Shown here piece by piece: positions 45,097-55,838 of a DNA stretch of 64,000 nucleotides; position 1 is the first letter of the stretch, and each line of letters starts with the position of its first letter. The DNA comes from Halicephalobus mephisto (Eukaryota > Nematoda > Chromadorea > Rhabditida > Panagrolaimidae). The notes under the pieces are model-generated. The model did not search any database. It was not told the origin of the DNA and saw only the letters and a list, made by a program, of their open reading frames with translations. The translations under genes and the position numbers were made by a program. Location of the stretch: assembly GCA_009193035.1 (NCBI GenBank), contig SWDT01000003.1:992001-1056000 (forward strand), written 5' to 3'.

Positions 45097-47567
45097 ATGT
45101 CTGGAAGTGAGTCAGAACCTGAAAAAGACCCCATCGTTACTGTCGGCGGAATCAGAATGCGGGAATCGAGGAAGAGGAAGTTGATCGAAGCCGATCTGAA
45201 GATGATTTCGAAATCCAAATTCAGAAGTTCTCTAAATTACGGTCTGTATTTTTTCATGATTATTATTATCGGAATTCCGATGTGGTGGATCACGACTTCT
45301 CCCTACAGAGCTCATCTGGAAAAATTTCCGGCAGATTTTAAAGTGGATTTTCCTGTTTTTATTCGAGTTTATTCCACGGGTTCCGACTCCTCCAACGTCG
45401 CTCAGATGATCTCCAATCTCTCTAAAGACACTATTCTGAAAATCCCACATGACGAAGAAGTACCTGGGATTGATTATCAGACGAAAATTATCCACAAAGT
45501 CGTCGACGAAGATGAAATTTCTCAAATCGCAACTCAAACTGATTCAAAAAACGGTAATTTTATGATTTTTATATATAAAAGCTCTATAATTTACAACTTC
45601 CATATATTAGGACTTTGCAATATATAGGTTTCATATATGAAAATTTTGTAATTTACAATTTTCATACATGAAAGTTGTATAATTCGTAATTTTGATATAT
45701 GAAAGTTATGTAATTTGTAGTTTTTATATATGAAAGTTTTATAATTCGTAATTTTGATATATGAAAGTTATGTAATTCGTAATGTTGATATATGAAAATT
45801 ATGTAATTTGTAGTTTTTATGTGTGATTTTATAATTTTTATATTTTCAGACAAGAAACTGAACACTTGTTCGATCCTGGTTGTTTCTTCAGAATTATTCC
45901 AGAAATTGTCTTCGAAATCTGCTTGTCCTGGTTACGTGACGGCATCTGGAGCCCTGCTTCTGAGGTCGGATTCAAAGGAAATAGAAAAAGCCGTCTATGA
46001 ATTCATCGTTTACCAATGGATGGATTTCCCGAAAATCACCAATTTTATCAGACGGATTTCCAACTCTGAGGAACTCGAACACGTATGTTTTTTTTCTCGT
46101 TACAAAAGCACCGCATTAGAATTATGCAAAAAGGAATGTGTGGTTTTCTTGGAATTTTCGAATTTCCGCACAAAAGCAAACTTTACAGAAATGATAAAAG
46201 TGGGAAATCTGGTAATTTTTCATGTTTTTTTTGCGTTTTCTTTTTACCTAAATCCTAAGATATTCTAGAAAGTTCTTGTCGAATAATTTCGTAAAAGCTG
46301 ATTTTTTATTTTTAAAGTGAAAATGACTTTTCGAAAGTTTTGAATTCCCGCGCGAAGACGAATGAGTTTAAGAAAGTGGTAAATTTGGCAATTTCCTACT
46401 GCAGTCGGCTCGATCTGTCCTCTCTCTCGTTCTCTTTTTTCTTCCAATCCTAAAATCTCCTAAAAACCCTAAGGATTCGCGTCGGGACAACTTTATGGGA
46501 TTTTTATTTTTGATTTTTACGACAGTGTGACCTTAATTGTTAATTATTTCAGACTTCTACAGATGTATGGAACGAAGTCCCGATTTCGGCCGCTTACAAT
46601 GTCCACCTCATTTTCGTTCACGACAGCAGTGATGAGGAATGGTCTCCAGCTCTCGAGGAGTCAGCACGAAAAGAGATTAACAGAATCGTGGGGTACCTCG
46701 GTGATGTCGCTTTCTTCAAAGTAACGGAGGAGCACTTTTGGGATTTGTTAGATACAGGAGTCCTGAGGAAATCTCCAGAAGACAAAACAGACTTCTCCTA
46801 TTCCGCCAATTCTGCGGATCTTCTGAATTTCGTTACTGAAGTCGATCAGAGAGCCTCTCCAATTGTCTCCGTGAATCCGCTTCTGAAGTTCGTTTTTTTG
46901 CTGACAGAGAACGGTGTCACGTTCGAAGGAGTCAAGGTAAGCACTCGTTGATATATGAAAACAATGCTTTTTCCAGGCTAACGGCCATACTTTCCTCTCC
47001 TGGGGCAGCTTGATCAATTCAATGCCGGCAAACAGAAAAGACCAAAATCACGCGCTGCACGAATCTTTCCAAACTCTTCTTGGAGCTGCAGAAGGCTCCG
47101 CCACAGAATCCATGTTCTGTTACTCTCGTGTCTTGCCTTCAGAATTCGTCTGGAACAGATTCCGTCGACGTGCCTTTTTCGAAAACTTACTTCGAGCCAG
47201 ATCCTACGTGACAGCTGTGAATTCCCTTTCGAAGTCGATCACGCAACTGGTTATTACCGAGGAAGTCAGCAACATGGTCAGTAAGTCCAAGAAGTTGGTA
47301 GAAGAAGCGATCGAAGAACAGAATCCTCAGAAAGCTGCAGCGGCAAGAATCCTGGCAGAAAAAGCAGCGAAACACGAATCTCTGCTCGGAATGACAGACT
47401 TGACGCCTTATTTGAAAATTGGTATCTATGTTCCCATTGCCATGCCCTTCGTTTTCCCAGTTTTTGAGGTAATTCTGGCCTATTTCTACTACAAACTCAA
47501 AGTAGATGTACTTGTTGCTTTCATCAAGTCAAGAATTGTCAAACTTACCGGTAGAAAAAGGGACTGA
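45097..47567 (+). CDS. PIGS: GPI transamidase subunit PIG-S
   Basis: Exons 45097-45553, 45850-46082, 46553-46936 and 46977-47567 give 554 residues (human PIGS 555). A cytosolic N-terminus is followed by TM1 (YGLYFFMIIIIGIPMWWITT, with the family's WW-T-YRA context). A large luminal domain contains NVHLIFVHDSSDEEW, VTEVDQRASPIVSVNPLLKF and NGHTFLSWGSLI. TM2 is IGIYVPIAMPFVFPVFEVIL near the C-terminus, and the end is basic. PIG-S is one of five subunits of the ER complex that attaches GPI anchors to proteins. All intron phases agree. The 470 bp second intron holds a copy of a dispersed repeat (ttcccgcgcgaag, ggtaaatttggcaattt). Confidence 0.95.
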
Positions 47568-48068
47568 ATAAAATGGGTAATCATGCTATTTGAGGAAGTG
47601 AAAATAGATGTTATGAAATTTCTCTGGCCAGATTGACAGAGTTTTCTAGAAATGTGTAAAATGATTAATTTTAGAAATTTTCAGAAGGTTGAAAAGAATT
47701 TTAGAAGTTTTTAGAAGATTCAGAAGAATTTTAGAAGGTTCAGAAGAATTTTAGAAGTTTTTAGAAGGTTCAGAAGAATTTTAGAAGTTTTCAGAAGGTT
47801 GTGAATTTTTGAGTTATGTAATTTTAGAGAAGTTTTGAAGTTTCTGTAAATTTTAAGAATCTCCGAAAACTTCTGTTAAATATATTCTAGAATACAATAG
47901 AACTCTGAGGATTTTTTGTATTTTTGAAATTTTTTAGGGAATTTCATCTTCAGAAAATTTCCTAATTTTTCAGAATTTTACTGTTTTTTAAATCTCCTCA
48001 TTTAGAAACAAAATTATTTTTGGATGCTTTGTGAATAACGAATTTTATGTATACTTTTGCTAGGAAAA
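47568..48068. other. Spacer downstream of PIG-S gene with tagaagtttt repeat
   Basis: 47650-47800 is a short repeat of agaattttagaagttttcagaaggttg. The spacer ends in tatacttttgctag at about 48049-48062, a good trans-splice acceptor just before the ATG at 48069. The roughly 500 bp gap could fit a loose operon, but that is not shown. Confidence 0.45.
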
Positions 48069-49388
48069 ATGGCGGCGAAAGCAGCTTACGGAGCCGACTC
48101 CAGGTTCCAGGTAATTTACGCGAGTCTCTACAGCTTCCCTCAGACGACGACTAACACAATTGTCTCTTCTAGAAACAGCCTCTGGCACTTGTTATGTCCT
48201 AAATACACCTTTTCACTTTTTAATGAGTTACTTCGTTATTTCGATTATAACAAACTTATTGATAAAATTCCATTCGAAAAACAGCCTCAGGGAAGTACGT
48301 TGGCAGGTGCCCAAGTTTTTAATTTTTTTGTTTTTCTAATTTTACTTTTTTAAATTTTATATTTTTTTGTTTTTCTAATTTTACTTTTTTAAATTTTACA
48401 TTTTTGGAAATTTAAAATTTAAAAATTTTATGTTTTTTTTAAATTTTTATATTTTTAAATTTTTTAAATTTTTTGTTTTTTTTTCACGCGATTGTATTTT
48501 AATTTTCGATATTATTTTTCTCCTGGAAAATTTGTTTTTAATTATTGATTTTTAGAATTTATTTTTTAGTCAAATATGATTTTAAAAATAATATAGATTT
48601 TAAAGATTTTTATGTTCGTACGGAAAAATGTAGTTTGTAAAAGTAAAAAAGTTACAAATCTGGTTATTTGTTTCGAAAATTGACTCGCTCTGTCCATACT
48701 CGTGATTTTTCGAAATTTTTATCAATGATTTTTGTAATTTTTAAATTCCCGTGTAAAAGTTAAAAAAAGGAAAAACTGGTAATTTTGGTAAAAACCGACT
48801 CGCTCTGGTCCTAGTTTTATTAACGATTTTTGAATTCCCGCGTAGGAGCGAGTGAAACTAAAAAAATGGGAAAATGGTAATTTCGGTAAAAACCGACTCG
48901 CACTGATCCTGGTTTTTGACAGTGATTTTTTGAATTCCCGCGTAAGGGCGAGTGGAAGTAAAAAAACGACAAATCTGGCAATTTATTACGAAATCGCTCT
49001 GTTTCGTTCTGACTCGCGCTTTGGTCCTAATTTCCACCACTTTTTGTAATTTTCGAATTCCCGCGCAAGGGCGAATAAGATTAAAAAAGTGACAAATCTG
49101 GTAATTTATTACGAAATCAATTTTTATAACTCGCGTTTTTACCTAAATTTTATATTTTGTTGGAAATTTCGCGAATTTACGTCAACAATATTTCGTAAAA
49201 ATTATATTTTTTATAAAATATATTTTTCGTAATTTTTGAATTTTCTAAGAGCGAGCTAATTGTGCAAAAATAAAATAAATGGTAAATCCGGCAATTTACT
49301 ACTGAAATCAACCCGCTCTTTGGTCCTGTTTGTCTTACCCGTAATATTTGCTTTTGCAATGTTCAAATTTCCGTGCAAAAATGAGTGA

Positions 49389-49419
<31 letters not shown>

Positions 49420-51878
49420 TGATTTACTTTTTTAAATTACAGGTTAAAGTTGAAAGTCAAACATTCCGCATTGAGACACAATTTTCGGTATTTGAACTTT
49501 TCGTGTCAAGACACGGGTTTTGGAAATTCGGACTTTTCGCGTCAGGACACAATTTTCAATATTTAGACTTTTCTCGTCAGGACACAGTTTGAAATTTAGA
49601 CTTTTCGTGCCAAGACACAATTTTCTGAAATTTAAACTTTTCGTGCCAAGACACAAATTTTTGAAATTTAGGCTTTTCGCGTCAGGACACAATTTTTGAA
49701 ATGTAGACTTTTCGTGTCAAGACACAAATTTTTGAAATTTAGACTTTTCGCGTTAGGACACGGAGTTCGAAATTCGGACTTTTCGCTGTGAGACATAATT
49801 TCCGAAATTCGAACCTTCTACTGTAAAATATGGGTTTCGAAATTCGGATTTATCGTGTTAGGACATGATTCTGAAAATTTGGATTTTTCGTTCTAAGATA
49901 CGACTTGCAAGTTATGTTTTGATCCAAAAAATTCAAATATCTTCAAATCATTAGTTTAGATAAAGTAGCCTTTTAAAATAAAGAAATTTATAAATGTTGT
50001 CTCAGTACAAAAAGTTCAATTTTAATTTCAAGCTTTCACTGTCAACTTTGATAATTAACTTTGATGTTCAATTTTGATGATTAACTTTGATGCTCAATTT
50101 TGATAGTTATCTTTGATGTTGAACTTTAATTATCAACTTTGATCGTTAACTTTGATGTCGAACTTTGATGTCGAACTTCGATGTCCAATTCTGACTATCA
50201 ACTTTGATGTTGAACTTTAATTATCAACTTTGATCGTTAACTTTGATGTCGAACTTTGATGTTGAACTTCGATGTCCAATTCTGACTATCAACTTTGATG
50301 TCGAACTTTAATTATCAACTTTGATGTTGAACTTTGATGTCGAACTTTGATGTCCAATTCTGACTATCAACTTTGATGTTGAATTTCGATGTTCAATTTT
50401 GACTATCAACTTTGATGTCGAACTTTAATTACCAACTTTTATGTCGGACTTCGATGTCCAATTTTGATGATTAACTTTGAAGTCGAACTTCGACATTGAA
50501 CTTTAATTATCAATTTTGATGATTCACTTTGATGTTGAACTTTAATTATTAACTTTGATCGTTAACTTCGACAAAACGAACATAATAAATCTGTTTAAAA
50601 ATTGATTCATTCTGTCATCATTCGCTTGTTTTTCTGCTTTTTTACTCAACTTGGGGAATTTTTTATAAATTTCTAGAAATTACGACAGCTGAATTTAAAA
50701 TTCCATTTTTAATTTTTTCAAACATGATTCTAAAAATCCACACTAAAATTATTTTATGCAAATTTTCATTTTTAATTTTTTTACAGTAAGATTATAGTAA
50801 CTTCATTCTAAGAATTCGTCTCGAGGTAATTTTGTGAACTTTTTTTTTATAAAAGTACAATTATAAAATTTTTTATTTTTTCTAATACCATAATCCTAAT
50901 GACTTTCGCGATGAGACATCTTCATAAAATTTTTATTCTTTAATAAAAATTACAATTTAAAAAATTTTTATTTTTTTTTATAAAAATTACAATTTTAAAA
51001 ATTTTGATTCTGAGACTATTTTATAAATTTTTATTTTTTAATAAAAATTATAATTTCAAAAATTTTCGCTTTGAAACTATTTTGTAAATTTTTACTTTTT
51101 TTATAAAAATTTTCGTTTTGAGACATCTTTATAAATTTTTATTTTTTTGTAAAAATTATAATTTCAAAAATTTTCGTTTCGAGACTATTTCGTGGCACTG
51201 GTTATTTTTTACATTAATTTCGTTTCAGGACTTCAGATGTGGAGACATTACAGAGCCACAGGATCTATCCAGCTCGAACCGTGAGTGTTTTGAGATTTAA
51301 AATAAAAAAAAATTTGCCACTTTTTTCATTAATCTTAAATGTCGAGTGCCCGAGGCTCTATTCATTAAAATTAATCCATTCATTTAACCTAGACCGGTAA
51401 ATTACACTTTATTCATAATTTTTTTTTCGTTATTTAAAATTTTTTTTCATTTAAAAAATTTTTCTATTTACAAATTCTTTTTTATTTTTAACATTTTTTT
51501 AGTTTTTTATTTTTTAAATTTTTCATTTTTAAATTTTTCTTATTTAATTTTTAAATTTTTTTTCATTTAAAAAATTTTTCTATTTACAAATTCTTTTTTA
51601 TTTTTAACATTTTTTTAGTTTTTTATTTTTAAAATTTTTCATTTTTAAATTTTTCTTATTTAATTTTTAAAATTTTTTTTATTTAATTTTTAAAATTTTT
51701 TTATTTTTTTTTATTTAAAAATTTTTTTATTTTTTTTGTTTAAAATTTTTTTATTTTTTTTATTTTTTAAAATTAAGTCGAGAAAATTTGCGACGTCTCT
51801 GAGGATTTTGAAAACAAGTACAAGAGTTCAAAAAAAATTAATTTTGTTCCATTTCCGTCGGGAATTCGTCGTTTTTAG
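48069..51878 (+). CDS. Tentative small gene, about 64 residues, unidentified
   Basis: Three plus-strand exons with good splice signals join in phase: 48069-48110 (MAAKAAYGADSRFQ, donor gtaatt), 51229-51280 (after cgtttcag; DFRCGDITEPQDLSSSN, donor gtgagt) and 51778-51878 (after attaag; EKICDVSEDFENKYKSSKKI then NFVPFPSGIRRF and TAG). A trans-splice-like acceptor precedes the ATG by six bases. The introns (3.1 and 0.5 kb) are mostly repeats. An optional extra in-phase exon near 48281 (PQGSTLAGAQ) is possible. No family recognised. Short exons can arise by chance, so transcript evidence decides. Confidence 0.4.
48680..49390. repeat. Dispersed-element cluster: ttcccgcg ... gacaaatctggcaattt
   Basis: Five or six tandem, degenerate copies of a 100-130 bp unit with gaattcccgcgtaagggcga, aaaaagtgacaaatctggta, tttattacgaaatc and gactcgctctggtcct. 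Single or paired copies of the same unit are at 1-30, 46330-46440 and 61740-61930. Confidence 0.75.
49455..49920. repeat. 34-36 bp satellite: gacttttcgtgtcaagacacaatttt
   Basis: About twelve copies of tttggaaattcggacttttcg plus gtcaggacacaattt. Same family as 4940-5195 and, in opposite orientation, 20190-20640. Confidence 0.85.
50020..50575. repeat. Minisatellite of aactttgatgttg / aactttaattatc units
   Basis: About forty 12-14 bp units (aactttgatgtcg, aactttaattatc, aattctgactatc) arranged in a higher-order pattern that repeats roughly every 80-100 bp. No long open frame was provided by it; it lies in the large first intron of the tentative small gene. Confidence 0.85.
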
Positions 51879-53593
51879 AATCCCGTGGAGATTTTTGTGG
51901 TATTTCGAAATTTATTATTTTACAATTTCTTTAAAATTTTTACAGTATCTTAGAGATTTTTTAATTTTTAAGTCTTGGGAGTTTTTAGTATAGGATTTTT
52001 GGGATACTGTAGGAGTTTTTAGAATTTTTCGGAATTTTCTAGAATCTAGAAAACAATTTTTCGGACTTTTTAAAGTACTGTAGGGGTTTTAGGGTCTTCC
52101 GGAATCCTCTGGAGGTTTTCTAGGATTTTGCAGAATATTTTTGGAATTTTCTAGAATTCAGTAGATCATTTTTCGGACTTTTTAGGATACTGTAGAAATT
52201 TCGAAAAGACCTTGGAATTCTCTAGAGGTTCTCTAGAATCTAGTGGGTCATCTTTATAACTTCTTAGGATACTGTAGGAGCTTTCAAAAGTTTTAGAAAT
52301 CCTCCTGAGATTTTTCAGAATATACTAGACTACTTCTAGAACTCCTCAGAATACTGTAGAAATTTCTAAGACCTTGGGATTCTCTAGAGATTCTCCAGAA
52401 TCTAGTGGGTCATCTTTATAACTTCTTAGGATACTGTAGGAGTTTTAAAAAGTTTTAGAAACTCTCCTGAGATTTTTCAGAATATACTAGACAACTTCTA
52501 AAACTCCTCAGAATACTGTAGAAATTTCTAAGACCTTGGGATTCTCTAGAGATTCTCCAGAATTTGGTGGATCATCTTTATAACTTCTTAGGATACTGTA
52601 GAAATTTTCAAAAATTCGAAAAATCCTCCTGAGATTTTTCAGAATATACTAGACTACTTCTAGAACTCCTCAGAATACTGTAGAAATTTCCAAATTTTAA
52701 AATTCTTCCAGAATTTCTAAGAAGCTTCTAGAATTTAAAAAAAATCTTCAAAATACTCTAAAAATATGAAAAACATAAATTTCGATTTAGAAGTTTTTCG
52801 AAAATTCCAGAATTTTCGTTTCGAGACTATTCTCTAACAATTTCCATTTTTTATTTTTTAAACTACAATTTCGCAGAATTAATTAAAAATTCTGAAAATA
52901 AATTTCCAAAATTATAGACTTTAAAATTTCCGTTTTCAGAATATTTTAAAAAATTTTAATTTTAAATATTTTTTTTATTTTTAAAAATTTTAATTTTAAA
53001 TATTTTTTTAAATTTTAAAAATTCTAATTTTAAATATTTTTTTTATTTTTACAAATTTTTATTTTAAATATTTTTTTATTTTTTACAAATTTTAATTTTT
53101 AATTTTTTAAATTAAATGTTTCTAAAAATTTTCGTTTCGAGATTTTTCAAGTTTTTTTACTTTTTAGAATTTAGAAAATTTTAAAATTAAATATATTTGA
53201 AAATTTCTGTTTTTTTTATTTTTTAAATTGAAATTAATCGAAATATTTTATTTAAAGTTAAATTTAAAAATTATTAAATTAAATTTTCTCACGTTGGAGA
53301 CAGTAATCCTGTGGGATTAGGGTATTTCCAAAAAAGTAAGAAATTTCCCAAAGAATCCAGATTTGACACGCCTTAATTTTTTCAATTTTTTTTAATTTTA
53401 ATTTTTTCCAAATTTTTTAATTTTTAAATTTTAATTTTTTTCATTTTTTTAAATTTTCTGTGTTTTTGAGAATATTGCCTCAGACAATTTGGGCTTTAGA
53501 ATATTCAGTCGCCTGAGGCAGGGCTTACGGACAGACTGCCAGAGGCAATTTTACCGGGTTTACCTTTCTTTCTGACATCCGTTATTGATCCGC
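51879..53593. repeat. Spacer upstream of the RGS gene with about 162 bp repeats
   Basis: 52140-52720 holds three to four copies of a unit with tagtgggtcatctttataac, ttcttaggatactgtagga, and ttttcagaatatactagac; marker positions about 52241, 52403 and 52566. 52930-53280 is AT-rich. 53480-53580 is richer (cctcagacaatttgg, cgcctgaggcaggg) and probably holds the RGS promoter or 5' UTR. Confidence 0.65.
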
Positions 53594-55490
53594 ATGAGTT
53601 TCTGTTTTCCGAGATTAAAATTTTCCAGACCGTCGTCCTCATCAGCGGATATTCAAGAACCTAAACCTTCGACTTCGGAAGAACCCCAACCTGTGACTGA
53701 AAACACCCCACCTGAAGAAGACACAAAATCAGATAATCCGAATACTGTATCGGACAATTCTGGTTTGACAATCGAAGAAGTAACAAGATTGAAAACTCCA
53801 CCACCTCCGAAACCTAAACCTATCTCCGTTCCTCCGACGATGCAAAACATGTTCGACAAAAACGAAACCACCACGAGATCGGCCCCCGAAATGCCGTCCA
53901 CCCTGGGACTCGACTACCCCAGGGCCGCCTCCTGGTCGAGCTCCACCGTGGCCGAAATCATGAAGGATAAAATCGGGAAACAAGTCTTCAGATGTTTCCT
54001 TCATCAAAGTCTGGCCGAAGAAAACATGTTATTCATCGACGAACTTGACGAAATCAAAAAACTCCGAGGAGATGCCCTGAAGGATGCCGTAACTAATCTT
54101 CTCGAAAAATACGACATGTACATCAACATTAGTTCATCTGCCAGAGCGGTAAGTTAATTTTTAATTTTATTTTTTAATTTTTTGATGGAAAATGATTTTT
54201 TATAATTTCTAAGTTAAACAGTAATTTTTATAAAAAAAAACAATTTTTTAGAGCCAAATTAAAGTAAAAATTAAATTTTTTATTGTCCATATAAAAAAAG
54301 TTATTTTCTTTTAAATTTAGGCCAGAATTTCGTTTTTTATGTACTTAAATCAAAAATAATCTTTCAAAAAAAATTAAAAAATGATTTTTCGGACCTAAAA
54401 TTAAATTAAGATTAATTTTTTAATATTCACAATAAAAAATCAATTCTTTTAAATTGAATCTAAAGTCATTTTAAATAAAATTAAAGTAAAAAATGGTTTT
54501 TTGGACCTAAAGTTAATTTTTTAATATCCACAATAAAAAATCAAGTTTCTTTTAAATTTAGACTAGAATTTCGTTTTTTATGTATTTAAATGAAAAAAAA
54601 TCTTTTTTAAAAAAAATAAAAATTAAAAAATGATTTTTTGGACTTGAAATTAAAGTAGAAATTAAATTCCTCATAAATATAGGGTTGAGTCAGACACACT
54701 GAACCTGACCACTGCGGTCCCAAAGCGAAAAATTCCAGACATCAATTAGTGGGATTACGGTCGACCGAAACACACGAAAGGCATTTCCGTTTTTCGTTTT
54801 TGCACTCATCGTTTGCATATTAAACTTTCTAATTTCTTCCTGTCTTTCACGTGTACTCTAACCCTTACATAATACAAAAAACAATTTTTCAGAAATTACT
54901 CGAGATTTCCACTGGTACTAATGTTGACAAGAAGAATCTGGAGCCTGCCCATAGAGAAATTTCCAAACTACTTGAGAATGATCAATTTCCTCGTTTTAGA
55001 CGTTCTGAACTTTATCTAGAATTCTTAGAAGAACTTCTCCCAAGAACCTACGCAGAGAAATGGGCAATCAGTTTCGACGCTTTACTCGGCAATCAAGTCG
55101 GACGACACCATTTCCGCGAATTCCTATTCTCAATCCACGCCGAAGAGAATCTCAGGTTCTGGGAAGCCATTATTGAGTTCAAGAACACTAAAAACAAGTC
55201 CCACGCCATGATCAATATGGCCAGAAGCATTCACGAACAGTTTTTCAAAGAAGGCTGTACCAACGAGGTAATTATTTTTATTCCATTTCCTTACAATTCA
55301 CATTCAATTCCAGGTATTTTTACCTTTCGGCCTTCGTCAAAATCTCATCAAGAAAATTAAGGACAAAGACGTCGACATAGCTCTTTTCGACGAAGCCACA
55401 AAACACGTCGAACAGGTCCTCAAGAACGATCCCTATGTCCGTTTCCTCGCATCCGATAATTACAAAAATCTCTTAGCCAAACTCAAATGA
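53594..55490 (+). CDS. rgs-3: Regulator of G-protein signalling with two RGS domains
   Basis: Exons 53594-54148, 54893-55267 and 55314-55490 give 368 residues. The start MSFCFPRLKFSRPSSSSADI is chosen because its early cysteine and basic residues fit membrane attachment. A Pro/Glu/Thr-rich linker follows. RGS domain 1 spans about residues 115-240 (IGKQVFRCFLHQSLAEENML to YLEFLEELLPR). RGS domain 2 runs from about 255 to the end (FDALLGNQVGRHHFREFLFS, EENLRFWEAIIEFK, VEQVLKNDPYVRFLASDNY). RGS domains speed GTP hydrolysis on G-alpha subunits. C. elegans RGS-3, which acts in sensory neurons, has the same double-domain layout and size. It converges on grld-1 over 348 bp. Confidence 0.92.
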
Positions 55491-55838
55491 TCTTTCCTTA
55501 CCATCGAAAAAGTACAATTCTCATTCCTGTGTAAGCCATCTGCATTTATCCCATTTTTTGCTTCTTGTGTTTCTATGAAAATATCGACTTACCCGAAACA
55601 CCTGTCAAAACCTGAAAAAAACCAATTTCACATTTTTGCAGTGAATACTGCCAATTAGGGGAAAATCCGATATAGAATAGAAAGTAATAGAAGCCAATTA
55701 ACTCTAAACGGCGTCAATCTAAATAAATTCCTTGAAAATTTCATCCAAATAATGCAGACCATCACACCATGATGTATCAAGAATAAAAAATCGGAATATC
55801 TTCCAAATCAAACCGTGTAGAATTCACATAAGAATAAT
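55491..55838. other. Shared 3' intergenic region of convergent rgs-3 and grld-1
   Basis: 348 bp between facing stop codons. It contains plus-strand aataaa motifs near 55720 and 55782, candidate poly(A) signals for the RGS gene. Otherwise no feature seen. Confidence 0.4.
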
